This document shows, in pieces, positions 1 to 8,256 of a stretch of 64,000 nucleotides of DNA. A program made the translations under genes and the position numbers. The notes under the pieces were generated by a model. It searched no databases and was not told where the DNA came from. It saw only the letters and a program-made list of their open reading frames with translations. Position 1 is the stretch's first letter, and each line of letters opens with the position of its first letter. Source of the stretch: Nocardia harenae NBRC 108248 (GTDB lineage: Bacteria > Actinomycetota > Actinomycetes > Mycobacteriales > Mycobacteriaceae); the NCBI RefSeq assembly GCF_001612885.1, contig NZ_BDBH01000007.1:620001-684000 (forward strand), read 5' to 3'.

Positions 1-1437
1 ATCGCGGACTTTCTGCCGCCGGTGCTGAACCGGCTCACGCTCTACCTGCCCGCCACCCCCTCGGCGGCGGAGAGCGCCGCCGCGCTGGAGCTCGGCACCG
101 CGGTGGTGGCCAGGTACGCCAATCAGACCGTCGCGGTGGAGCTGCGCCCGCTCGGGCCGGGCAACACCGTCCCCGCCGACCCGCCGGGGCTGCTGGAGCG
201 CCGGGTGGTGATCACCGAGGCGGACACCGCGGGCACCACCCTGCGGACGACGGCACCGGGCGGCCCGGTGCTCGCGGTCACCGGCCGCGGCCCCGAGCTG
301 CGCATCCAGGCCCGGCTGATCACCAGCAATATGGCCTGGATCGCCGCGGACACCGACGCCGTCGCCGGTTCGCTGGAGCAGGCGCCGAAGCTCGCCCCGG
401 ACAGCGTCACGCTGCGCGGGCTCGGCGTCACCACGCTGAGCGCGACCGGGCCGGGCCGGGTCCGCATCCCGATCGCGGTGGACCAGACCCGGCTCGGCCG
501 GCCATCCGGAAATGTGCGGATCCACCTGCGCGGCAATTACACCCCGCTGCCGGAGGTGGCGAACGGCCAGCTGGTGGTGAATATCGGCGACAGCCCGCTG
601 GCCAGCTGGCCACTGGACGGCTCCGGCCGCATCGACCGCTGGATCGATGTCCCGGATCGGTTGCTCGGCCGTTTCACGGAGGTCGTGGTCGGGCTGCAGG
701 TCGCGGGGACCGCGCTCTGCGAGGCGGCGCAGCCGATCACGCTCACCCTGGACCCGGAGAGCACGGTGACCAGCGAACTCCTGGTGCCGCCGGTGCCGGG
801 CGGCTTCGAGGCGCTGCCGCAGGCGCTCATGCCGGTCGTGCAGGTCGGGCTGAGCGCGGGCACGCTCGCCGACGCGAACCGCGCGCTCGGCCTGCTCGCC
901 GGAGTGCAGCGGATGACGCTGACGCCGCTGCGCCCGGAGCTGGTCCCGCTGGACGCCGCGCTCGCCTCGGACCGCCCCGCCGTCCTGATCGCCGCCGACG
1001 GCGGGCTCCCGGACTCGCTCGACCTGCCGCTCACCGTGACCGGCCCGACCGTCACCGTCGCCGACCCCGGCGGCGGCCCCGCGCAGCGCGTCGACCTGAC
1101 CGGCCAGCGGCTCGGCTCGCTGCAGGCCGCCTGGAGCGGCGACCGCATGGTGCTGGTCGCCACCTCCACCGGCGATCCCGCCGCCGCCGACCGGGTGCTG
1201 GATTGGCTGCGCGCCGAGCCGGACCGCTGGTACGGGCTGCGCGGCGGCGTCCTGGTGCAGACCGGCGACCGGGAGCCGGTGCTGCTGCAGGAACCGGCCG
1301 CGCCTGCCGTCGAGCGCCCCGCCGACGACCACACCACGGTGCTCGTCGCGGGCGCGGTGCTGCTCGGCATCGGGTTGATCGGCGCCGTTGTCGTGCTGCT
1401 CGCCCGAGCCCGCCGGAACCCCGGCCGCCGGGCGTGA
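1..1437 (+). CDS. BcsB-like cellulose synthase accessory protein (5' truncated by window)
   Basis: The reading frame is open from base 1, so the true start lies outside the window; about 478 residues are visible. The bulk looks like an extracytoplasmic beta-rich protein and it ends in one hydrophobic helix followed by an Arg-rich tail, so it is probably anchored by its C terminus. Length, topology and the GT2 synthase two genes downstream suggest a BcsB-type subunit that guides a nascent glycan at the outer face of the membrane. The BcsB assignment rests on architecture and context rather than on a diagnostic motif. It is followed by a 229-bp spacer with a tandem repeat and then the coupled genes of the same operon. 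Confidence 0.6.
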   Translation: MADFLPPVLNRLTLYLPATPSAAESAAALELGTAVVARYANQTVAVELRPLGPGNTVPADPPGLLERRVVITEADTAGTTLRTTAPGGPVLAVTGRGPELRIQARLITSNMAWIAADTDAVAGSLEQAPKLAPDSVTLRGLGVTTLSATGPGRVRIPIAVDQTRLGRPSGNVRIHLRGNYTPLPEVANGQLVVNIGDSPLASWPLDGSGRIDRWIDVPDRLLGRFTEVVVGLQVAGTALCEAAQPITLTLDPESTVTSELLVPPVPGGFEALPQALMPVVQVGLSAGTLADANRALGLLAGVQRMTLTPLRPELVPLDAALASDRPAVLIAADGGLPDSLDLPLTVTGPTVTVADPGGGPAQRVDLTGQRLGSLQAAWSGDRMVLVATSTGDPAAADRVLDWLRAEPDRWYGLRGGVLVQTGDREPVLLQEPAAPAVERPADDHTTVLVAGAVLLGIGLIGAVVVLLARARRNPGRRA

Positions 1438-1586
1438 GACGGGCACCGGCCGTGCGCGAGGTACCGGGAAGTCGGAAGCCGCCGGACGCGCGAGCGAAAC
1501 CCGTTGTGCCGCACGTGAAACGGGCAGTGCGCGAGGTACGGGGGAGCCGGAGGCCGCCGGGCGCGCGGGCGAAATCCGGTGTGCCG
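1436..1586. repeat. Imperfect tandem duplication of about 70-75 bp
   Basis: Copy 1 starts at about 1436 and copy 2 at about 1517. Both carry the blocks GTGCGCGAGGTAC, GGAAGCCGCC/GGAGGCCGCC, CGCGCG and TTGTGCC/GGTGTGCC in the same order. The duplication fills most of the spacer between the BcsB-like gene and the next membrane protein. The spacer stays open in the frame of the downstream gene, which explains why a start at 1388 looks possible. Confidence 0.7.
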
Positions 1587-1666
1587 GGAACGCCGGGCGC
1601 CGGGGCCGCGCGGTGGTCACCGAGCGGGCGGGCCGCGTCGCCGACAGCGTCCGGCCGGGGTGCGCC

Positions 1667-3148
1667 GTGAGCACCGAGACGGCGGCGCGTGCCCCGCTCT
1701 GGTTCCGGCACCCGATCATCGCGATCACCCTGCGCTGGGCGCCCATCGTCGGCGGCGGCGCGATCGCCTTCGACGCGTCGCTGAACCGCCTGCAACCCAG
1801 CGCCGAGAACGGCCAGCGCATCGGCTACCTGGTGCTGCTCCCGCTGCTCGCGCTGGTGGCCGCGCTCGGCATCGCCCGGCGCCGGTACCGCGAGCTGCCG
1901 ATCCACGACCGGCAGGTGGACTACATCGTCGGCGGGATGGCGCTGATCCTGGCGGTGGTGATCGTCGGGCTGCTGGTCCCCCGCTACCCCGACACCTTCG
2001 ACCTGCTGCGGCTGGACATGTACGCGGGCGTCGCCTACTACTTCGGCGGCTGCGTGCTCATGTTCGGGCTGCGCGCGACCGGGCGGTTCTGGCCGGTCTG
2101 GCTGGTGGTGGTGCTCTTCGGCCCGCTGCCGTACCGCGCGCTCGCGGTGCTGCTCGGCGGCGACTGGAAGGCATCGGCGCTGGTGTCGGTGCTCTTCGTC
2201 GGGTTCTGCGCGGGGATCGCGGTGGCCCGCACCTGGCGGCGCGGGCTGCTCGGCGCGGTGCTGGGGCTGCTGGTCGGGCTGGTGCTGGTCGGGCTGCTCG
2301 ACCTGGCGACCACGGGCATCCCGAATCCCTTCGCGCAGCAGCTGCCCGCCGCCATCGCCGCGGCGGCGGTCGGGCTCTACTTCATCTGGCACACCATCAG
2401 GAACAAGGAGCCGAACGCGCACCTCGTCCCGCGCCGCGAGCCGACGGTCACGCGGCCGTGGCCCGCGCTGATCCTGCTGGCCGCCATCACCCTCGCGCTC
2501 TTCCTGCTGCCCCTGCCGCCCCCGATCGACCAGCGGATCGGCACCGGCCCGCCGCTCGCCGACGTCCCCGGGCTGAGCGTGCCGGACGGCTGGACCCAGA
2601 CCGGGTTCGCCCGGCTGGACTGGGCGCCGCAGTACTACGGCACCGGCGCCACGCTGGTCCGCCAGGTGGTGACCGCCGACCGCGTGGTCGACGCCTGGGA
2701 CGCCAAGGGCCGCAGGCGCACCCTTGTGGTCGACACCCTGAACACCGACGACGTCTTCACCCTGCAGGTCTACCCGGGCCAGACGCTGTACTCCACCATC
2801 TACGCCCGCCGCTCCGACCCGCTCACCATCGAGCTGGCCCCCGGCCAGACCGGCCGGATCTACACCATCGTGGACGAGAACCTCTTCCTCACCTGGACCT
2901 ACCTGAGCTTGATCTGGCGCCGCGGCGCCGTGGTGCAGTCGGTGCGGGTGATCGCGGTCGACAACCACGAGCCGGATGCCCCGTTCCCCGAGCCGACGCC
3001 GAACATGGGCTCGATCGCCGCCCAGACCTTCACCATCCTGATGCGCGGCAATGCCGTCGCGGTGGACGACAAACCCGAGTACAAGGACGTCGACCTGCTC
3101 ACCACCTTCGGCCGGGCGCTGGTCGCCAGGCAGTGGGAGGCGCCGTGA
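1667..3148 (+). CDS. Multi-pass membrane protein with extracytoplasmic C-terminal domain, exosortase/EpsI-like
   Basis: About 493 residues from the GTG at 1667. The first ~280 residues form roughly eight hydrophobic segments and the rest looks like a soluble extracytoplasmic domain after another hydrophobic segment. The LPIHDRQVD stretch, the alternating short helices and an FCAGIAVAR segment recall exosortase/archaeosortase proteins, and the C-terminal part resembles an EpsI-like domain fused to them. The conserved Asn/Arg that should follow the catalytic Cys is not obvious, so it may be a degenerate relative. The stop overlaps the GT2 start (GTGA), which argues for translational coupling. 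An earlier start at 1388 would add a low-complexity repeat and is less likely. Confidence 0.5.
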   Translation: MSTETAARAPLWFRHPIIAITLRWAPIVGGGAIAFDASLNRLQPSAENGQRIGYLVLLPLLALVAALGIARRRYRELPIHDRQVDYIVGGMALILAVVIVGLLVPRYPDTFDLLRLDMYAGVAYYFGGCVLMFGLRATGRFWPVWLVVVLFGPLPYRALAVLLGGDWKASALVSVLFVGFCAGIAVARTWRRGLLGAVLGLLVGLVLVGLLDLATTGIPNPFAQQLPAAIAAAAVGLYFIWHTIRNKEPNAHLVPRREPTVTRPWPALILLAAITLALFLLPLPPPIDQRIGTGPPLADVPGLSVPDGWTQTGFARLDWAPQYYGTGATLVRQVVTADRVVDAWDAKGRRRTLVVDTLNTDDVFTLQVYPGQTLYSTIYARRSDPLTIELAPGQTGRIYTIVDENLFLTWTYLSLIWRRGAVVQSVRVIAVDNHEPDAPFPEPTPNMGSIAAQTFTILMRGNAVAVDDKPEYKDVDLLTTFGRALVARQWEAP

Positions 3149-4587
3149 CCGATCCCGCGTTCCGCGCCGCCGCGCTGCACGACGCCGTCTCCGGGCTGCG
3201 CGAGCGCACCCCGAGCGCGTCGGCGGCGGTGCCCTTCACGCCGTGGCAGCGCGCCGTCGCGCTGGTGCTGCTCGCACTGCTGGTGGCGGGCGGCATCGTC
3301 GCGCCGATCCCCACCCTCACCACGCTCACCGCGGTGAGCACGCTGGCCTACGTCGCCGCGCTGCTCGACCGGCTGGTGATCTTCCGGCGCGGGCTGCCCG
3401 CCGACGCCATCGTGCAGATCGACGACGACGAGGCGCGCGCCATCCCGGACGCCGAGCTCCCGCCCTACACCGTGCTCATGCCCGCCTACGACGAGACCGA
3501 GGTGATCGGCCAGCTCATCGCCGCCATGCGCGCGCTCGACTACCCCGCCGACAAACTGCAGATCCTGCTGCTGCTGGAGGAGGACGACGACACCACCATC
3601 GCCGCCGCGGCCGCCGCCGGGGTGGAGCAGGTGGCCACCGTTGTGCTGGTACCCGCCGCCGACCCGCGCACCAAACCCAAGGCCTGCAACTACGGGCTGC
3701 ACTTCGCCACCGGCGAGATTCTCACCATCTACGACGCCGAGGACATCCCGGACCCGCTGCAGCTGCGCAAGGTGGTCGCCACCTTCGCCCGCTCGGACCC
3801 GCGCACCGCCTGCGTGCAGGCCAAGCTCGCCTTCCGCAACGGCAGGCAGAACCTGCTCACCGGCTGGTTCACCGTGGAGTACGACGTCTGGTTCAGCTAC
3901 CTGCTGCCCGGCGTCATGCGGGTGAACGCGCCGATCCCGCTCGGCGGCACCTCCAACCACCTGCTGCGCCGGGTGCTCGACCACATCGGCGCCTGGGACC
4001 CGTACAACGTCACCGAGGACGCCGACCTCGGGGTCCGGCTCGCGATCAACGGCTACCGCACCGCGGTGCTGAACTCGATCACCTGGGAGGAGGCGAACAG
4101 CGACCCGATCAACTGGCTGCGCCAGCGTTCCCGCTGGTACAAGGGGTACCTCCAGTCCTGGCTGGTACACACCAGGCACCCGGTGCGGCTCTGGCGCTCG
4201 ATCGGCCCGGCCGCCTTCCTGCGCTTCACCCTGCTGCTCGCCGGCACCCCGCTGATCGCCTGCGTGAACGCGCTCTTCTGGCTGGTGCTGGTGCTCTGGC
4301 TGCTCGGCCAGCCGCGCGCGGTGGGCTTGGTCTTCCCGCCCGCGGTCTACTACCCGGCGCTGATCAGCCTGGTGCTCGGCAACGCGCTGACCATCTACAT
4401 GAATCTGATCGGCTGCCGCGAGGGCCGCGACCCCCGGCTGCTCGTCGCCTGCCTGACCGTGCCGATCTACTGGTTCATGATGAGCATCGCCGCCATCAAG
4501 GGGGTGTGGCAGCTGCTGCGCAACCCGTCGTACTGGGAGAAGACCGCGCACGGGCTGGAGGTCACGACCGACGAGCCCGCGCCGTGA
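3145..4587 (+). CDS. Family 2 processive glycosyltransferase (BcsA/PgaC-like)
   Basis: About 480 residues, GTG start overlapping the previous stop. It has two N-terminal membrane helices, a cytosolic GT-A domain and three to four C-terminal helices. The GT2 signatures are visible: DAED near residues 197-200 (donor/metal binding), TED at 290-292 (catalytic base) and QRSRW at 327-331 (the QxxRW acceptor-site motif of processive synthases). There is no C-terminal PilZ domain, so the cyclic-di-GMP control of proteobacterial BcsA is absent. With the BcsB-like partner upstream it should polymerise and export a beta-linked polysaccharide; the sugar cannot be read from sequence. A family assignment is safe, cellulose as product is inference. 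Confidence 0.85.
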   Translation: MTDPAFRAAALHDAVSGLRERTPSASAAVPFTPWQRAVALVLLALLVAGGIVAPIPTLTTLTAVSTLAYVAALLDRLVIFRRGLPADAIVQIDDDEARAIPDAELPPYTVLMPAYDETEVIGQLIAAMRALDYPADKLQILLLLEEDDDTTIAAAAAAGVEQVATVVLVPAADPRTKPKACNYGLHFATGEILTIYDAEDIPDPLQLRKVVATFARSDPRTACVQAKLAFRNGRQNLLTGWFTVEYDVWFSYLLPGVMRVNAPIPLGGTSNHLLRRVLDHIGAWDPYNVTEDADLGVRLAINGYRTAVLNSITWEEANSDPINWLRQRSRWYKGYLQSWLVHTRHPVRLWRSIGPAAFLRFTLLLAGTPLIACVNALFWLVLVLWLLGQPRAVGLVFPPAVYYPALISLVLGNALTIYMNLIGCREGRDPRLLVACLTVPIYWFMMSIAAIKGVWQLLRNPSYWEKTAHGLEVTTDEPAP

Positions 4588-6227
4588 GGACGCGGCTGCT
4601 CTTCGCCGGTGCGGCCCTGGTCTACCTGGTGCTCGGCTGGCTGCTCGCGGTGCGTTACGGCTACCTCATGGGCGACGCGCTGAGCCGGGTGCAGGCGGTG
4701 CAGGCGGTGCTCTTCAGTCGCGACCCGCACCTGGCCGCCATCGGCTTCGTCTTCACCCCGCTCACCGCGCTGCTGGAGCTGCCGCTGGTAGCGCTGAGCC
4801 CGTGGCTGCCCGCGCTGACCCGGTACGGCGTGGCCGGGGTGGTGGTCTCCGCGCTCTTCATGGCGGGCGCGGTGGTGCAGGTGTACGGAATCGGCGTGGA
4901 CCGCGGCGCGCCCCGGTGGCTGACCGCGCTGGTGACGGCGGTCTTCGCGGTGAACCCGATGATCCTCTGCTACGCCCTGACCGGGATGAGCGAGGCGCCG
5001 TTCGTCTTCTGCGTCTGCTGGGGGGTGCGCAGGCTGATCCGCTGGGTCCGCACCGACGACATCCACGACCTGATCACCGCGGGCGCCGCGCTCGGGCTCG
5101 GTTACCTGGCCAGGTACGACGCCGTGGTGCCGATCGCGGTCGCCGCCGCCTTCGTCGCGCTGCGCAGCTACCGGGCGAGCCGCGGCCGCACCAGGGGCGA
5201 CCGGCTGGCCGCCGGGGTGCTGGACGCGCTCATCCTGATCGGGCCCGGCGTGCTCGCGGTGCTCACCTGGTTCGTCACCAGCTGGCTGCTCACCGGCGAG
5301 GGGCTGGCCCAGTTCAGCTCCGCCTACGGCAATGCCGCCATCATCGAGCAGTCCGGCGGCGCGGCGCAGCAGGGGCTCGCCGCGCTCGGCTTCTCCGCGG
5401 CCGGCCTGCTGGTGCTCGCCCCCGCGCTGCCGCTGATCGCACCGGTCGCGCTGGCGCTCGGCCTGCGCCGCCGGGACGTCGAGGTGCTGGTGCCGACGCT
5501 GGTCCTCGGCTCGGTGCTCGCCTTCCAGGCGTACGCCTACTTCCGCGGCGCGACCTTCCCGCTGCTCCGCTTCTACATCGCGGGCATTCCGCTGGTCTGC
5601 GTCTACACCCTGCAGCTGGCCCCGCCGGTCGGCGCGCCCCCCGCCCGCCGCCCCGGCCGCAATGCCCGCCCGCGCGGCGCCGCCCTGCCCCGCGCCCGCG
5701 CCGCCGCCGCGCTCGCCGCCGCGCTGCTGGTGCTGAGCCTGCCGCTCACCGCACTCGGCCTCGCCGAGCCGACCCTCTCGGTGCAGCAGTACGCGCTGCG
5801 CTCGCTCTTCACCGGACCCGGCGACACCGCGCCCACGGTCGACACCGAGCGCCGCATCCTCGCCTCCTTCCGCACCGAGCGCGCCATCGCCGACTACCTC
5901 GACGCGCAGCACCTCCCGGACGGCTCGGTCGTCACCGACTCCGTCTCCGGCTTCGGCATCGTGGTCGCCTCGGACAATCCCAAGCAGTTCGTCATCCCCT
6001 CCGACGAGGATTTCATCACCGTCCTCAGCGACCCCGCCGCGCACGGCGTCCGCTACATCCTCGCCGTCCCGGCCACCGGCCGCGGCGCCGCCGACGCGGT
6101 CAACCGGCGGTATCCGACCATCTACGAGAACGGGGGTGAGGTCGCTGTCCTGGAGCTGGAGGCGCCGAACGACGGGCAGGACCAGCCGGATTGGCGGTTG
6201 TACCGGGTGATCCCGCCACGTGGCTGA
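4584..6227 (+). CDS. GT-C type polytopic membrane protein of the polysaccharide operon
   Basis: About 547 residues, GTG start overlapping the GT2 stop. Around ten hydrophobic segments are followed by an extracytoplasmic C-terminal domain. An acidic pair (GDALSR) after the first helix and the overall plan fit polyprenyl-phosphate-dependent GT-C glycosyltransferases of the GT39/PMT/ArnT type, which use lipid-linked sugars outside the membrane. It may decorate the product of the preceding synthase or a wall glycan. I do not recognise a specific ortholog. The stop codon lies back-to-back with the stop of the convergent accessory gene (TGATCA), so the accessory module abuts this operon exactly. 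Confidence 0.6.
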   Translation: MRTRLLFAGAALVYLVLGWLLAVRYGYLMGDALSRVQAVQAVLFSRDPHLAAIGFVFTPLTALLELPLVALSPWLPALTRYGVAGVVVSALFMAGAVVQVYGIGVDRGAPRWLTALVTAVFAVNPMILCYALTGMSEAPFVFCVCWGVRRLIRWVRTDDIHDLITAGAALGLGYLARYDAVVPIAVAAAFVALRSYRASRGRTRGDRLAAGVLDALILIGPGVLAVLTWFVTSWLLTGEGLAQFSSAYGNAAIIEQSGGAAQQGLAALGFSAAGLLVLAPALPLIAPVALALGLRRRDVEVLVPTLVLGSVLAFQAYAYFRGATFPLLRFYIAGIPLVCVYTLQLAPPVGAPPARRPGRNARPRGAALPRARAAAALAAALLVLSLPLTALGLAEPTLSVQQYALRSLFTGPGDTAPTVDTERRILASFRTERAIADYLDAQHLPDGSVVTDSVSGFGIVVASDNPKQFVIPSDEDFITVLSDPAAHGVRYILAVPATGRGAADAVNRRYPTIYENGGEVAVLELEAPNDGQDQPDWRLYRVIPPRG

Positions 6228-7160
6228 TCAGGTCGTCATATGGCGGACGAAGAAGCCGACGTATACCCGTCCGCTCTGCACCGCGAAATGCACCCGGTTA
6301 CGATGACGCTCCAGTTTGACGTGCCACTCGCACACCACGTCCCCCTCGTCGAACGTCACGGTCCGCTTTCGCATCGCCTTCACGTTGGCGTGCGTCTTCG
6401 GGCTCTCCGGCGAGCAGTTGACACTCGCCCGGCTCTGCATCTGACTCATCCGGCGATGCGGCTCTACCTCAGAGGCCCACACCGCGGCGGCATGGTCGGC
6501 GAGGCCCCCGAGATTGCGTACCAGAAGCGGCCACACGGCGAGACGCGCGCCCTCGAATCTGCTGACCTGTGCCCAGATTCCATCGGCGAAGACCGTTCGC
6601 GGAAAGAACAGTTCGGCGTGCGCTTCCAGGTCCGCCACCGAGTGCTCGTCCCGACACAGGATGCGCCGCCAGAATTCAGGTGCGTCGCGCTCCGACCGGA
6701 GAAAGTACACCGTCGACTCGCGCCCCGGATCCGCTATGTCGGCAACCACGCACTCTCCCGACCGTGCCGCGTGCTGCGTCGTGAGACAGGCCAAGTCGTA
6801 GCCCGATCGTGCTTTCACCGCGGCGATACCGGCGCTGGGTGCGATGGCGACGTCGGCGCCATCGATCCGATATGCGAGTTCATCCGGTTCGTCGTCGTAC
6901 TTCCCCACGCGGTCCAGCGCGGTCCACAGGGCATTGCGGATATCACGGTCGATGCCGCGGTCCGATAGAAGCTCGGGAAGCCGCCGGCCATCGCTCGACT
7001 CGATATCGAAGAGAAACTCGGACCGCCGGATCTCGGCGGGCGTGCTGCGTGCGTAGTCGAGCAACACGAGGAATCGGTCGAACGAGTCCTCGATCTCGGC
7101 CGGGTCCGCGGTGTCGAACGCGAACCCGGATTCGTCGATGACGAACCGCCACCCCCACAC
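6228..7160 (-). CDS. Third protein of putative defence module, unknown function
   Basis: About 310 residues from GTG 7160, chosen because AGGGGGT lies a few bases upstream and the ATPase stop ends 8 bp before; a longer frame to 7241 would overlap the ATPase by 74 bp. The N-terminal two thirds have no motif I know. The last ~35 residues (ECEWHVK-like, then NRVHFAV, VYVGFFVRHMTT) follow a pattern His-x-Lys, Arg-(I/V)-His-Phe, Gly-x-x-x-x-His found at the end of small RelE-like toxins and of partner proteins of DUF3696 ATPases. It is co-oriented with and last in the DUF262-ATPase operon. Base composition is lower in G+C than the flanking genes. A role as effector is inference. Confidence 0.6.
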   Translation of the reverse strand: MWGWRFVIDESGFAFDTADPAEIEDSFDRFLVLLDYARSTPAEIRRSEFLFDIESSDGRRLPELLSDRGIDRDIRNALWTALDRVGKYDDEPDELAYRIDGADVAIAPSAGIAAVKARSGYDLACLTTQHAARSGECVVADIADPGRESTVYFLRSERDAPEFWRRILCRDEHSVADLEAHAELFFPRTVFADGIWAQVSRFEGARLAVWPLLVRNLGGLADHAAAVWASEVEPHRRMSQMQSRASVNCSPESPKTHANVKAMRKRTVTFDEGDVVCEWHVKLERHRNRVHFAVQSGRVYVGFFVRHMTT

Positions 7161-7167
7161 GGTGCCG

Positions 7168-8256
7168 CTACCCCCTTCGTCGTCGGTTGATCTCTCGAAG
7201 GTCGGTCTCGATCTGATCGAAGAAGCCGTCGGGCCAGTCACTCATCGCCCCGCGCGAATCGATGGAGAGACGGACCGGAGTCGGCTCCCGGCCGAAGTAG
7301 TACACAATCGCCGCGCTGTGCTCGAGGCTGTCTCCGGTCGCGATCGCTCGGCGAATGCCGTTCAGTACGTGATCACTGTGCGTCTCGACGATAACCTGAA
7401 CGCCGCTCGCCGCTACGACGGCGAGGAAACGACCGAGGGCGGATTGAGCCGCGGGATGCAGATGGGCCTCGGGGCTGTCGATGATGAGAAGTGCGTCGCC
7501 GGGCACGGACAGTGCGGCAACGACGATCGGCAGGATGTAGCTGATACCGAAGCCGGTGTTGGTCAGCAACATCCACTCGTCCTCGAATCCGCCGGCGTGC
7601 ACGTGCAGGGTTGCGAAGCCGGTTCGGGGCACGATCTGGGCTTCGATCTGCATCGGTCCCACGAACTCGCTCATCCAGGCTTCGACCTGGTGCCGCAGGA
7701 GTGCCGTCGCGGCTTCGGGGTGCCGCCGCGCTTCATCGATACGCATGCGATCGCCCGATGCCAGGATGTGCGCGACGAAACGGCCGTCCTCGCCTACCAC
7801 CGCGGTGCCGTGTTCGACGAGCGGCGAGGTGGGATGGCTGGTGCGGGGGCCGATTCGCTCCGCCGCGAGGTAGGTGTACTCGGCACCCCGCGCGCCGATC
7901 GGTGGTACGGGGTCGAGGGGACGTACATCGACGTCCAGCCGCGCCGCGTCGGACGCTCGCGCACCCGTGAATTGCCATTCGTTGTGCCGGTCGCCGGCGC
8001 GCAGCCCGATAGTGATGATGTCCGATGAGGCTCCGGCGGAGAGCACGTCGGAGGCGCGGCCCAGATCGATGCCGGGGCAGCCGGTGAGCGGGACGAAGTC
8101 TTCGTTCGACAGAGCGCTCTGGTGCACGACGTTGAGCGCCTGCACGATCGTGCTCTTTCCCCCGCCGTTGACGCCGGCGAGAACGGTTATGCGCCCCAGA
8201 GGCAGGGTAACGTGCCGAAACCTCTTGAAGTTGGAGATCGAGATCTCTTCGATCAC
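7168..8256 (-). CDS. AAA/ABC-type ATPase, DUF3696-like (OLD/RecF-like head)
   Basis: About 362 residues from GTG 8256, whose GTGA overlaps the stop of the DUF262 gene. It shows Walker A GVNGGGKST (28-36), a TGFGIS signature-like motif near 234-239, Walker B LLIIDSPEAHLHP (257-268) and the H-loop ETHSDH (291-296), the layout of SMC/RecF-like ATPases without a long coiled coil. The C-terminal ~45 residues fit the DUF3696 region. There is no Toprim domain, so it is not a full OLD nuclease. Such ATPases act as sensors or drivers in anti-phage modules. The frame is open further upstream to 8502, but that part overlaps the DUF262 gene and is noise. Confidence 0.85.
   Translation of the reverse strand: MIEEISISNFKRFRHVTLPLGRITVLAGVNGGGKSTIVQALNVVHQSALSNEDFVPLTGCPGIDLGRASDVLSAGASSDIITIGLRAGDRHNEWQFTGARASDAARLDVDVRPLDPVPPIGARGAEYTYLAAERIGPRTSHPTSPLVEHGTAVVGEDGRFVAHILASGDRMRIDEARRHPEAATALLRHQVEAWMSEFVGPMQIEAQIVPRTGFATLHVHAGGFEDEWMLLTNTGFGISYILPIVVAALSVPGDALLIIDSPEAHLHPAAQSALGRFLAVVAASGVQVIVETHSDHVLNGIRRAIATGDSLEHSAAIVYYFGREPTPVRLSIDSRGAMSDWPDGFFDQIETDLREINRRRRG

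Noticed and set aside
1388-1666. Earlier start for the exosortase-like gene
   Set aside because: The extension consists of the tandem repeat and low-complexity Gly/Arg/Glu sequence; GTG 1667 directly precedes the first membrane helix region.
6240-8028. Plus-strand frames (242 and 305 codons) opposite the defence genes
   Set aside because: Antisense to genes with intact Walker motifs and to the third module gene; no ribosome binding site or family pattern.
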